DNA of 64,000 nucleotides. Source: Rhodanobacter sp. Root480 (GTDB taxonomy: Bacteria; Pseudomonadota; Gammaproteobacteria; Xanthomonadales; Rhodanobacteraceae). The stretch covers positions 221,449 through 285,448 of the forward strand of contig NZ_LMEX01000003.1 in NCBI RefSeq assembly GCF_001426645.1, written 5' to 3'. Under the pieces are notes generated by a model. That model made no database searches. It was not told the DNA's origin and saw only the letters and a program-made list of their open reading frames with translations. The position numbers and the translations under genes were made by a program. Below are positions 27,514 to 36,271 of the stretch, in pieces (positions within the stretch are counted from its first letter, which is position 1; every line of letters begins with the position of its first letter).

Positions 27514-29112
27514 TTAGTTGCTTTTGCGTCCCTGCGTCGCTGCCTGGATCTGCCAATCGAAGCCGTAATCCCACTGGTCGAAGTAGAGGTTGCCCCCGCG
27601 CCACTCCACTTCGCCGCGCTGCGAGTCCACGTTGTCGGACCGGAAATGCTGCTTCGGCGGCACGAACGTGCGGCCGTAGTCGTTGTTGAATGCGATGCGG
27701 TAGTTGTCGAGGCCGCCGAGGTAGAACCACGCCAGCGCCTGGTCGTCGCCGGCGCCGGGCTGCAGCCGGCCGGTGGTCACGTCCATCGGCACCCAGCCGT
27801 ACGGCGCCAGGTACAGATAGCCCCAGTCGTGGATGTTGCTGTAATCGGTGCCGTCGTCCGAAAACACCATCCCGGACTGCCAGCGCGTGGGGATGCCGTT
27901 GAGCCGCAGCAGGGTCATCAGCAGCAGGGCCTGCTGGCCGCAATCGGCGTGGCCGGCGTGCAGCGCGTAGTCGCTGATGTTGCTGATGGTGGAGTACTCG
28001 CGCGCGCCGGCCCAGGGAATCCTGTCGACCGCGGCGAACAGTTTCTGCGCGATGCGGTACGGGTTCTTCTCGTCGCCAACGACCTTGCGCGAGAACGCGC
28101 GCATCGCATCGGTGAACACGATGTGCGGCGGACGCTCGGCCAGGTACGGCGCCAGTTCGGCCTCCGCGTGGGCCGTGCCGTGGACGGGGAAGATGGAGCA
28201 GGGCGCTGCATCGTCGTGACCATCCCTGCACTGCACGGCTTCCGCGCTGGCGGCGGAGAGCGGTGTCACCCTGGCCGGGTCGATGGCGTGGTATTGGGCA
28301 AACAGGGTCAGCTCGTAGGTCACCGAGAATGCGGTCTTCTTTCCCGCCACCACGGGCTGCTCCAGGTACACCGTGCGCTGCAGGGCGGACGCGGGCGCGA
28401 TGCGATGCTGCGCCGGCATGCTGGCGATGTAGCGGATGTCCTGCTGCTGGCCCGGCACCGCCTGCGGGTAGGGAATCCACGCGCGCACGGTTTCACCGGC
28501 GGGCACGGCGTCGACATCCACGGTAAGCGTTTGCGTCATGCGCACGCGGCGCGGCAGCACGCTGCTGCGGTGTTCGGCCAGCGCAGCGTGGTAGATCGCG
28601 CGCTGCGCGTCGTTCAACGATTCCATCGGGCCGTCGGTGATCGGCGTCTGCACCGCGCGCCGCGCCACCGCCTCGGGGCTGAGCCGGAACAGGTTGCCCG
28701 GCGAGCGCTTGAAGTACAGCGTGCGGCCGTCGATGACCTGGTGTTCGAACAGGCCGGCCGCGTTCCATTTGGCGAACTCGGCGTCGGTGAGGTCGGGGAT
28801 CTGCTTGCGTACGCGCGCCTCGACGTCGTCGGCGTCGAGGGTGAAGTCGAGCAGGATGCGGCGCATGCGTTCGCGCTGGAACGCCAGCGCGTGCCGCCGC
28901 TCGGTGGAAAGCTGCGGCTGGGCCAGCGCGCGGTCGATCGCCGCCTGCGCCTCGTGGAAATGCCCGGCGTCGATCTGCGCGATGATGGGCGCCATTGCGC
29001 GGTTGTCATCCTGCGAGCTGGCCAGCAGCGGGCCGGCGAACAGCAGCGCGAGCAGCGCCAGCGCCAGACGCCGCCCACGTGGTTTCACTGCGACAGGTAA
29101 CCGTGAGTGCAT
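27514..29112 (-). CDS. Exported transglutaminase-like (papain-fold) protein
   Basis: 532 residues from the ATG at 29112, with a signal peptide (RRLALALLALLFAGPLLA). The first 300 residues show no family I recognise. A transglutaminase-core domain follows, with the likely triad Cys in HADCGQQALLL, His in NIHDWGYLYL and Asp in PMDVTTG. Such secreted domains act as cysteine peptidases or amidases at least as often as crosslinkers. It is transcribed first in an operon with the TonB receptor, so it may process the receptor's substrate in the periplasm or at the surface. A GTG at 29157 in frame is an alternative start. Confidence 0.8.
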   Translation of the reverse strand: MHSRLPVAVKPRGRRLALALLALLFAGPLLASSQDDNRAMAPIIAQIDAGHFHEAQAAIDRALAQPQLSTERRHALAFQRERMRRILLDFTLDADDVEARVRKQIPDLTDAEFAKWNAAGLFEHQVIDGRTLYFKRSPGNLFRLSPEAVARRAVQTPITDGPMESLNDAQRAIYHAALAEHRSSVLPRRVRMTQTLTVDVDAVPAGETVRAWIPYPQAVPGQQQDIRYIASMPAQHRIAPASALQRTVYLEQPVVAGKKTAFSVTYELTLFAQYHAIDPARVTPLSAASAEAVQCRDGHDDAAPCSIFPVHGTAHAEAELAPYLAERPPHIVFTDAMRAFSRKVVGDEKNPYRIAQKLFAAVDRIPWAGAREYSTISNISDYALHAGHADCGQQALLLMTLLRLNGIPTRWQSGMVFSDDGTDYSNIHDWGYLYLAPYGWVPMDVTTGRLQPGAGDDQALAWFYLGGLDNYRIAFNNDYGRTFVPPKQHFRSDNVDSQRGEVEWRGGNLYFDQWDYGFDWQIQAATQGRKSN

Positions 29113-29277
29113 CGCGCCATGCCCGCCTTGAAGACCCCAGATGCGGCTGTGTAACACGCTTGCAAATGCTGGTCAATAATTTATGCTTCGATTGAACTTG
29201 AAAAGAATCACCTATTCCTTGGCGGCGCAAACCGGCCCGTTGCCGCGCATCGGCGAACGGCCCACAAGGGGACGCAT
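29113..29277. promoter_or_regulatory. Divergent AT-rich promoter region
   Basis: The 29150-29215 stretch is clearly richer in A+T than its surroundings. It must drive the transglutaminase/TonB operon leftward and the DUF819 operon rightward. A candidate for the rightward promoter is TTGCAA (29160-29165), 16 bases, TATGCT (29182-29187). The repeat TTGAACTTGAA at about 29192 is a possible regulator site; no clear palindrome was seen. Confidence 0.45.
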
Positions 29278-30429
29278 GTGATCCAAACGGTCTGGCCCTA
29301 CCTGGCGGTGATGCTGTTGGCCGCCGGGCTGTTTCCGGCGGTCGAACGGCGTACCGGCTGGAAGCTGTTTTCGGTGTTGCCGCCGATCGTGCTGACCTAC
29401 CTGCTGGTCACCGCGTTGGCGGTGTCGGGGCTGTGGCAGGTCAACGCGGAGATCCATGCGGCGCAATCGATGCTGGTGTCGCATCTGGTGCCGGCGCTGC
29501 TGTTCCTGTTGATGATCAATTGCGACCTGCGCGCGATCTGGGCGCTGGGCCCTCGCGTGCTGGCCGTGTTTGCCTGCACGTCGGTGAGCCTGTTCGTGGC
29601 GTTCATCAGCACTTTCCTGATCTACCGTGGCTGGCTGCCGGGCGATACCTGGCAGCCGCTGGCGGCGCTGAGCGGCAGCTGGGTGGGCGGCACCGCCAAC
29701 ATGATCGCGGTGAAGCAGTCGATCGGCATGTCGGACGCGCTGCTGGCGATGTCGCTGCTGACCGATGCGCTGTGCTACTCGATGTGGGTGGTGGTGCTGT
29801 TTTCGGTGGCACGGCTGGCGCCGGCGTTCAACCGCTGGACTGGCGCGAAATCCAGTGGCGATCTGGAGGTGGCGGCGGCGAAACCGACCGGGCCCACCAC
29901 GCCGGAAAGCGTGCTGCTGTGGCTGGGCATGGCCTTGCTGGCGGCCGCGCTGGCCGGCTGGCTGGCAACGAAACTGCCCACCTCCAGCATGCTCAGCGCC
30001 ACCACCTGGACCATCCTGCTGGCCACCGGCGCGGGCCTGGTGGTGGCGCATACGCCATTGGCGCGCTACCCCGGTGCGGGCACGATTTCCGGTGCGCTGT
30101 TGATCAGCGTGGTGGCGGTGCTGGCCTCGCAAAGCAACTTCCATGGCATCGCCGCCGCGCCGCTGTACCTGCTGTGCGGTGTCACCGTCATCGCAATCCA
30201 CGCGGTGCTGCTGGTGGGTTTCGCCAAGCTGTTCCGCTTCGATCTGTTCCTGTGCGGCATCGCTTCGCTGGCGCATATCGGCGGCGTGGCGGCCACACCG
30301 ATCCTGGCGGCCAGTTACTCAAAATCGCTGGTGCCGGTGGGGATTCTGCTGGCTCTGCTGGGCTATATCCTCGGTACCGGCTTTGGCATTGTGGTGGCGC
30401 ATCTGATGTCGATGATGGCGCTCGGTTGA
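29278..30429 (+). CDS. DUF819 family integral membrane protein, candidate peptide permease
   Basis: 383-residue inner-membrane protein with about ten or eleven hydrophobic helices and no signal peptide. The conserved DUF819 (YjcL-like) motif SGSWVGGTANMIAVK lies near residue 140, and a related LASLAHIGGVAATPILAA segment near residue 330 suggests two inverted halves. The start is GTG at 29278 behind AAGGGG. No function is firmly assigned to the family. It is the first gene of an operon with an NlpC/P60 endopeptidase and L-Ala-D/L-Glu epimerase; because that epimerase is cytoplasmic, something must import its substrate, and this protein is the best candidate here. Confidence 0.85.
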   Translation: MIQTVWPYLAVMLLAAGLFPAVERRTGWKLFSVLPPIVLTYLLVTALAVSGLWQVNAEIHAAQSMLVSHLVPALLFLLMINCDLRAIWALGPRVLAVFACTSVSLFVAFISTFLIYRGWLPGDTWQPLAALSGSWVGGTANMIAVKQSIGMSDALLAMSLLTDALCYSMWVVVLFSVARLAPAFNRWTGAKSSGDLEVAAAKPTGPTTPESVLLWLGMALLAAALAGWLATKLPTSSMLSATTWTILLATGAGLVVAHTPLARYPGAGTISGALLISVVAVLASQSNFHGIAAAPLYLLCGVTVIAIHAVLLVGFAKLFRFDLFLCGIASLAHIGGVAATPILAASYSKSLVPVGILLALLGYILGTGFGIVVAHLMSMMALG

Positions 30430-30446
30430 ACTTCTACAGGACCCGG

Positions 30447-31850
30447 ATGATGCGATTGCCCTTACTCGTTTCCCTGCTGACGTTCGCCTTCGTTGCTACG
30501 CCGGTGCCGGCGCGTCAGGCACCATCCACCTTGACGGTGCCGCCCTCGGGCGTGCTGGGCGTGGGCGAGGCGCAATTGACGCCCGCGTTCTGGATCGGTC
30601 TGCAAGCCCAGCCGGACCGGGTGATCCTGGATAGCGCGGCGATCGCGGCGCAGAACGCGAAGCTGCTGCAGCGCGATCCGTCGATGCACGACCTGCGCGC
30701 CCTGCCGACCACACTGGATCGCGCGCGGGTGACGGGCTGGATCAAGCCGTTGTCCACGCTGCCCGCGCATCCGTTGTACGACGTCAATGGCAAGCCGGTA
30801 CCCGCCTCTGCGCTGCAGGCGATAGCTGCCAACGCGGCGCTGGACGCGATCCCCGCGCAACAGGAAACCCGCTATGGCCTGGTGGTGCACCGTGCCGCGC
30901 TGCGCGGCTTTCCCACCACGCTGCGGGTGTTCAGTTCCGACGACGACACCGACATCGACCGCTTCCAGGAGACTGCGGAATTCCCCGGCACTCCGGTGGT
31001 GATCGCGCACACCAGCGCCGACGGCAAGTGGCTGTTCGTGGTCAGCCCGCGCTACGCGGCGTGGACCGGGAAGGAGAACGTGGCCGAAGGCAGCGCGGCG
31101 CAAGTGTTCGGCTATGCCGACAAGAAACCGTATCGCGTGGTGACGGGCGCCAGCGTGCGCACCGTCTTCACCCGCGAGCAGCCGGCGCTGTCGCAGCTGC
31201 AACTGGACATGGGTACGCGCGTGCCGCTGCTGACCGGCCTGCCGCCGGACCAGCCGGTGAACGGGCAGACGCCATACACCTCGCACGTGCTGCAACTGCC
31301 GCTGCGCGGCGCCGACGGCAAACTGCAATTCGCTCCCGCGCTGCTGCAGAAAAACACCGACACCGCCGCCGACTACCTGCCGCTGACCCGCGCCAACCTG
31401 ATCCGCCAGGCGTTCAAGTTCCTGGGTGAACGCTACGGCTGGGGTCATGCCTACGACGGCCGCGACTGCAGCGGTTTCGTGTCGGACGTCTATCGCAGCA
31501 TGGGCGTGCAGATGCCGCGCAACACCAGCAAGCAGGCGATCAGCCCCGCGCTGGCGCATCGCGTGTTCACCGACAAGGACAGCCGCCAGGATCGCATCGC
31601 GGCGGCGTACGCGCTGCAGACGGGCGACCTCGTCTACATCCCCGGCCACGTGATGATGGTGCTGGGTCAGTTCAACGGCCAGCCGTACGTGATCCACGAC
31701 GTGGGCGGCATGAGTTACCGCAAGGCCGACGGCAGCCGGGCGCGGGTCAAGCTCAACGCGGTCTCGGTGACACCGCTGCTGCCGCTGCTGTTCAACGACA
31801 AGCAGACGTTTGTCGATCGCATGACCAGCATCGTGCGCATCCGCCCCTAG
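30447..31850 (+). CDS. Exported SH3-NlpC/P60 endopeptidase (gamma-D-Glu-diamino acid type)
   Basis: 467-residue cysteine peptidase with a signal peptide (MMRLPLLVSLLTFAFVATPVPA). Two SH3-like regions precede the C-terminal NlpC/P60 domain. The catalytic Cys341 is in YDGRDCSGFVSDVY and His401 in IPGHVMMVLG. The layout resembles YkfC-type enzymes that cut the gamma-D-glutamyl-diaminopimelate bond of murein peptides, releasing L-Ala-D-Glu. It lies 17 bases after the DUF819 gene and 50 before the epimerase gene, so product and next enzyme are encoded together. Tandem ATGs at 30447 and 30450 are both possible starts. Confidence 0.9.
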   Translation: MMRLPLLVSLLTFAFVATPVPARQAPSTLTVPPSGVLGVGEAQLTPAFWIGLQAQPDRVILDSAAIAAQNAKLLQRDPSMHDLRALPTTLDRARVTGWIKPLSTLPAHPLYDVNGKPVPASALQAIAANAALDAIPAQQETRYGLVVHRAALRGFPTTLRVFSSDDDTDIDRFQETAEFPGTPVVIAHTSADGKWLFVVSPRYAAWTGKENVAEGSAAQVFGYADKKPYRVVTGASVRTVFTREQPALSQLQLDMGTRVPLLTGLPPDQPVNGQTPYTSHVLQLPLRGADGKLQFAPALLQKNTDTAADYLPLTRANLIRQAFKFLGERYGWGHAYDGRDCSGFVSDVYRSMGVQMPRNTSKQAISPALAHRVFTDKDSRQDRIAAAYALQTGDLVYIPGHVMMVLGQFNGQPYVIHDVGGMSYRKADGSRARVKLNAVSVTPLLPLLFNDKQTFVDRMTSIVRIRP

Positions 31851-31900
31851 CCGCATCACGAAGAAAAGTTCGAGGACACGGATTCCATGAAGGCTTACGA

Positions 31901-32998
31901 ATGAAGATCACCGACATCAAGTTCGGCATGTTGCGGGTGCCGCTGAAAACGCCGTTCAAGACCGCGTTGCGCACCGTCAACATGGTCGAGGACATCGTGG
32001 TGATGGTGCACACCGACAGCGGCAACGTCGGCTACGGCGAGGCGCCGGCCACGGCCGTGATCACCGGCGACACGCACGGCTCGATCATCGACGCGATCCG
32101 CCATTACATCTCGCCGCGGCTGATCGGCCAGGACATCGCCGACCTCAACCACCTCACCCAGCTGATCCAGGGCGCGATGGAGAAGAACACCAGCGCCAAG
32201 GCGGCGGTGGAAATCGCCATCTACGACCTGTGGGGTCAGCTCTACGGCGCGCCGCTGTACAAGTTGCTGGGCGGCGGCGACCCGGTGATCACCACCGACA
32301 TCACCATCAGTGTCGACTACATCGACAAGATGGTGGCCGACTCGGTGGAGGCGGTGGAGCGCGGCTTCGAGTCGCTGAAAATCAAGGTGGGCAAGGACAT
32401 CGGCGTGGACATCGACCGGGTCAAGGCGATCTACGCGGCGGTGGAAGGGCGCGCGTTGTTGCGGCTGGATGCCAACCAGGGATGGACGGCCAAACAGGCG
32501 GTGTATGCGCTGCAGACGCTGGAGGATGCCGGCATCAAGCTGGAGCTGATCGAGCAGCCGGTGAAGGCGCGCGACCTGGCCGGCATGCGCTACGTCACCG
32601 AGCGCGTGCACACACCGGTGATGGCCGACGAAAGCGTGTTCGGCCCGATGGAGGTGATCGAGCTGATCCGCCTGCGCGCGGCCGACATCATCAACATCAA
32701 GCTGATGAAAACCGGCGGCATCTCCAACGCGGTGAAGATCGCCGACATCGCCGCGATGTACGGCGTGGAATGCATGATCGGCTGCATGCTGGAAAGCAGC
32801 ATCAGCGTGGCCGCCGCCGTGCACGTGGCGGTGGCCAAGTCCGGCGTGATCACCAAGATCGACCTGGACGGCCCGTCGCTGTCGCAATTCAACCCGGTCG
32901 ACGGTGGGGTAACCTTCAACGAATCGGAGATCTCGGTGACGGACGCGCCCGGTCTGGGCATTCGCGAGATCAGGGGATTGGAGGAGATCGAAGCCTGA
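31901..32998 (+). CDS. L-Ala-D/L-Glu (dipeptide) epimerase
   Basis: Cytoplasmic enolase-superfamily enzyme of 365 residues that interconverts L-Ala-D-Glu and L-Ala-L-Glu during murein peptide breakdown. The acid/base lysines are Lys162 of the KIK motif (Lys160/162) and Lys267 in NIKLMKTGG. Metal ligands are in LDANQGW, IEQP and MADES. The DxD motif (Asp321, Asp323 in KIDLDGP) that binds the dipeptide amino group in known L-Ala-D/L-Glu epimerases is present, which supports this specificity over muconate cycloisomerase. The stop overlaps the regulator start (TGATG). No signal peptide was seen, so the dipeptide must be imported. Confidence 0.93.
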   Translation: MKITDIKFGMLRVPLKTPFKTALRTVNMVEDIVVMVHTDSGNVGYGEAPATAVITGDTHGSIIDAIRHYISPRLIGQDIADLNHLTQLIQGAMEKNTSAKAAVEIAIYDLWGQLYGAPLYKLLGGGDPVITTDITISVDYIDKMVADSVEAVERGFESLKIKVGKDIGVDIDRVKAIYAAVEGRALLRLDANQGWTAKQAVYALQTLEDAGIKLELIEQPVKARDLAGMRYVTERVHTPVMADESVFGPMEVIELIRLRAADIINIKLMKTGGISNAVKIADIAAMYGVECMIGCMLESSISVAAAVHVAVAKSGVITKIDLDGPSLSQFNPVDGGVTFNESEISVTDAPGLGIREIRGLEEIEA

Positions 32999-33855
32999 TG
33001 TCGCCACTGGTCAAAATCCGTTCCGAGCGCGACCGGATGTCGGCGGTGGAGCGGCGCATCGCCGACTTCATCCTGGAAAACGCGCAACTGCTGCGCGACT
33101 ACTCCTCGCAGCAGCTGGCGAATGCCCTGGGCATCAGCCAGTCCAGCGTGGTGAAGTTCACCCAGAAGCTGGGCTACAAGGGCTATCCCGACCTGAAGTA
33201 TTCCGTGGGCGAGGCCAATGCCCGCGCCGACAACGGCGATGCGCCGGCACATGCCGCAGCACCCGATGGCGAATCGCCCGGCGTGTTTGCCGGCAACCTG
33301 TGGCGGCGCAAGTCGGAGGCGGAGGAGGCCACCCGCCTGATCAATCCGGCGGAAACCATCGAGGCCGTCGCCGCCGCCATCGGCCAGGCCGGCCAGAACG
33401 GCAAGGTGTTCATCATCGGCCTGGGCGAGGACGACATCTACGCCCGCGGCTTTGCGCTGAAGCTGTCGCTGCTGGGCATCCTCACCGTGCACAACTTCGA
33501 CACCGCGCGGATGACCGCCAACGTGTCCGCCGCCAGCGCGGGCGACGTGCTGCTGGTGTTTTCCGAGCACGGCAACCATCAGGCCTTGTGCAAGATCGCG
33601 CGCTATTTCCGCGAACGCCGTGGCCAGGTGATCACCGTGACGCGGCACACCGCCAACCCGCTGCGCACGCTGGCCGACATCGCGTTGGTGGTGTCGGCGC
33701 ATGACGAGCTGCCGTACATCCAGCCGCTGCTGTACCAATCGGCGTTGCAGCACCTGCTCGATGGCCTGTTCGTCCTGCTGTGCGAAGGCCATGACGATCG
33801 CCATGCCCAATTGCTGGCCAACCTCGACCGCATCCAGCTGATGCTGGAGCCTTGA
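32998..33855 (+). CDS. MurR/RpiR-family transcriptional regulator
   Basis: 285 residues: an N-terminal RpiR helix-turn-helix (about 1-75, with YSSQQLANALGISQSSVVKFTQKLGYKGYPDLK) and a C-terminal SIS sugar-phosphate-binding domain (about 110-270, KVFIIGLGEDD ... DVLLVFSEHG). Family members sense phosphosugars such as MurNAc 6-phosphate. The gene is coupled to the epimerase by a one-base TGATG overlap and ends the DUF819 operon, so it most likely controls this operon and perhaps the divergent TonB-receptor operon. The true ligand is unknown. Confidence 0.92.
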   Translation: MSPLVKIRSERDRMSAVERRIADFILENAQLLRDYSSQQLANALGISQSSVVKFTQKLGYKGYPDLKYSVGEANARADNGDAPAHAAAPDGESPGVFAGNLWRRKSEAEEATRLINPAETIEAVAAAIGQAGQNGKVFIIGLGEDDIYARGFALKLSLLGILTVHNFDTARMTANVSAASAGDVLLVFSEHGNHQALCKIARYFRERRGQVITVTRHTANPLRTLADIALVVSAHDELPYIQPLLYQSALQHLLDGLFVLLCEGHDDRHAQLLANLDRIQLMLEP

Positions 33856-33893
33856 TTTGGCCGTCCATGCCTCCCTGCTGACCCTCCGCTTGA

Positions 33894-34000
33894 GCCCCTC
33901 TCCCTCCGGGAGAGGGGTTGGGGTGAGGGTTCGGCAAGTCCGCACATTCCGCTCCGTCCGAACCCTCACCCCTGCCCCTCTCTCGAAGGGAGAGAGGTTC
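33894..34000. repeat. Inverted REP pair (third family)
   Basis: CCCCTCTCCCTCCGGGAGAGG then GGTTGGGGTGAGGGTTCGG on the left, and CCGAACCCTCACCCCTGCCCC then CTCTCTCGAAGGGAGAG on the right: a convergent pair of hairpins sharing about 35-base arms. It lies between the regulator and the L,D-transpeptidase gene. Confidence 0.8.
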
Positions 34001-34024
34001 CTTCAAGCGAGGTCGCCGTAGCCC

Positions 34025-34792
34025 ATGCGCCACTTTTCCCTGCCGGCCGTTCTTGCGTTCGCCCTCATCGGTGCGGGTCATGCCGGCACGTCGAGCGTCC
34101 CCTGGCACGACGCCCGCCAGATGATCGTGGTGACCACCGCCGACTGGAACGCCGACCACGGCATCCTGCGTACGTTCGAACGAAGGCACGGCCGTTGGCA
34201 GATGGCGAAAAGCGCCATGCCGGTGACGATCGGCAAGAACGGCGCGGGCTGGGGCCTGGGGTTGAACGCGGCGCAAAGTGGCGGGCCGGTGAAGCGCGAG
34301 GGCGATAACCGCAGTCCGGCCGGTGTGTTCCGCATCGGCGAGGCCTTCGGCTACGCGGCCCATGCCGACACCGCCATGCCGTATCGCGCGCTGAGCGCCA
34401 GCGACTGGTGCGTCGATGTCAGCACCTCGCCGCAATACAACCGCATCGTCGACGCCAAGGTGGTGGGCGCCGCGGCGGTGAAAGGCGCCAGCGAGCCGAT
34501 GCGGCGCGACCTGCATTTCAATGGCGACCAGCGTTATCGCCAGGGCTTCGTGATCGAACACAACCCCGACGCGAAACCACAGGCGGGTAGCTGCATTTTT
34601 GCCCACCTGTGGAAATCACCCACCGCGGCCACCGCCGGTTGCACCGCGATGACGCCGGCGGTAATGCAGTCGCTGCTGGCCTGGCTGAAGCCGCAGGATC
34701 ATCCGGTGTTCGTGTTGTTGCCGCAGGCCGAGTACCGGCGTCTGCGTTCCAGCTGGCAATTGCCGGCGCTTGCCGCCGGGGAGGCGCGGTGA
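34025..34792 (+). CDS. YkuD-type L,D-transpeptidase/carboxypeptidase-like protein
   Basis: 255 residues with a signal peptide (MRHFSLPAVLAFALIGAGHAG). The motif SPTAATAGCTAM holds the catalytic Cys206 and matches the YkuD S-x-G-C signature with the upstream His in FAHLWKSP. Enzymes of this fold form 3-3 murein crosslinks, attach proteins, or trim peptides. No LysM domain is present. Its stop overlaps the start of the symporter gene (GTGA), so the two are coupled. In this neighbourhood a peptide-trimming role is as likely as crosslinking. Confidence 0.82.
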   Translation: MRHFSLPAVLAFALIGAGHAGTSSVPWHDARQMIVVTTADWNADHGILRTFERRHGRWQMAKSAMPVTIGKNGAGWGLGLNAAQSGGPVKREGDNRSPAGVFRIGEAFGYAAHADTAMPYRALSASDWCVDVSTSPQYNRIVDAKVVGAAAVKGASEPMRRDLHFNGDQRYRQGFVIEHNPDAKPQAGSCIFAHLWKSPTAATAGCTAMTPAVMQSLLAWLKPQDHPVFVLLPQAEYRRLRSSWQLPALAAGEAR

Positions 34793-36045
34793 ATGCCACC
34801 GCCCGCGTCCTGATCGGCCTCGCCGCCGGCGCGGTGATCGGCCTGGTGCTCGCAGGCTGGCATCCGGCCGTGGCCATCCAGGTGGCCAATGTAGTGCAGC
34901 CGATCGGTAAGCTGTGGTTGAACGCGTTGCAGATGACAGTGGTGCCGCTGGTATTGGCGCTGGTGGTGCTGGGCGTGAACACGGCCAGCGACGCGGCCGC
35001 TTCGGGCCGCATCGCGCGGCGCGCCATCGTGGTGTTCATCGTGGTGCTGACTGGCGGCGCGCTGTTTGCCGCGTTCGCCGCGCCTTTCGTGTTTTCGCTG
35101 TTTGCGCACGACCCGGCGCTGACCGCCGCGCTGGGCCACGCGGCCTTGCCCACGGCGGCGCAGGCCGCGCCGGTCGACTGGGTGGATGCGCTCACCGCCA
35201 TCGTGCCGCACAACGCGATCATGGCCGCGGCGCAAAGTGCGATGCTGCCGCTGGTGGTGTTTGCGCTGTTCCTGGGTTTTGCCTTGACCCATGTGTCGGT
35301 GGAGCGCCGCGCGTTGCTGCTGGATTTCTTCCAGGCGATTGCCGACGCAATGATCGTGATCGTGCGCTGGGTGTTGTGGGCGGCGCCGCTGGGCGTGTTC
35401 GCGCTGATCCTGTCGGTGTGCGCGCGTTCGGGTCTGGGCATGCTCAGCGCGCTGGGCATGTACGTGCTGGTGGAGTGCCTGCTGTACCTGTCGGTTACCG
35501 TGATGATGCTGCCGCTGGCGGTGGGTTTCGGTGGCGAGCGCTGGCGCCGCTTCGCGCTGGCGCTGGTGCCGCCGCAGGTGGTGGCGATCAGCACGCAGTC
35601 GTCGCTGGCCTCGCTGCCGGCGATGCTGGAAAGCGCCGATCGCCGGCTGGGCTATCCCAAGGCGGTGGCCGGCCTGGTGCTGCCGATGGCGGTCACCCTG
35701 TTTCGCCTCACTAGCCCGGTGCAGTACATGACCTCCGCCGCGTTCATCGCCTGGGCCTACGGCGTGGACCTGTCCACCGCGCAACTCATCGCCGGTGCGC
35801 TGCTGGCGGTGGTGGTGAGCCTGGGTTCGGTGGGCCTGCCCGGCCAGGTCACCTTCATCGCCACCAACCTGCCCGTGGCGCAGGCAATGGGCCTGCCACT
35901 GAGCCCGCTGGGCCTGATGCTGGCAGTGGACACCATCCCTGATGCGCTGGCCACGCTGGGCAATGTCACCGGCGACCTGACCGCCACCAGCGTGGTGGCG
36001 CGGCAGTCGCGCAACGACACGGCGCCGGCGCCCGATCTGCTGTAA
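34789..36045 (+). CDS. Dicarboxylate/amino acid:cation symporter (DAACS family)
   Basis: 418-residue inner-membrane secondary transporter of the SLC1/GltP/DctA fold with eight helices and two hairpins. The first re-entrant hairpin reads STQSSLASLPAML, and LGSVGLPGQ and the DTIPDALATLGNVTGD segment near the end form the substrate and cation site. Substrates of the family are glutamate, aspartate, or C4-dicarboxylates. The start is GTG at 34789 (ATG at 34793 is out of frame), overlapping the preceding stop. Uptake of glutamate released from murein peptides would suit the context but is inference. Confidence 0.88.
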   Translation: MNATARVLIGLAAGAVIGLVLAGWHPAVAIQVANVVQPIGKLWLNALQMTVVPLVLALVVLGVNTASDAAASGRIARRAIVVFIVVLTGGALFAAFAAPFVFSLFAHDPALTAALGHAALPTAAQAAPVDWVDALTAIVPHNAIMAAAQSAMLPLVVFALFLGFALTHVSVERRALLLDFFQAIADAMIVIVRWVLWAAPLGVFALILSVCARSGLGMLSALGMYVLVECLLYLSVTVMMLPLAVGFGGERWRRFALALVPPQVVAISTQSSLASLPAMLESADRRLGYPKAVAGLVLPMAVTLFRLTSPVQYMTSAAFIAWAYGVDLSTAQLIAGALLAVVVSLGSVGLPGQVTFIATNLPVAQAMGLPLSPLGLMLAVDTIPDALATLGNVTGDLTATSVVARQSRNDTAPAPDLL

Positions 36046-36271
36046 GGCGCTGGATCGCGATCGCATCGTCAACTGTTGCGTGGAGTACGTACCCGACGGC
36101 GTGAGGGCGGGAGTTCACCCATTCGAAACGCAGGCCGGGCGCATCATCCTTATGACGTCCACTTCAGTTTTTGGGCCGCCGCCTAATCAACAGATCACCG
36201 CCATCCGTGGGCTCAGCGCCGTCAGCCGCCCATGATGCTTCCTCACGTTTCGCGCCAGGAGTGCCAACGCC

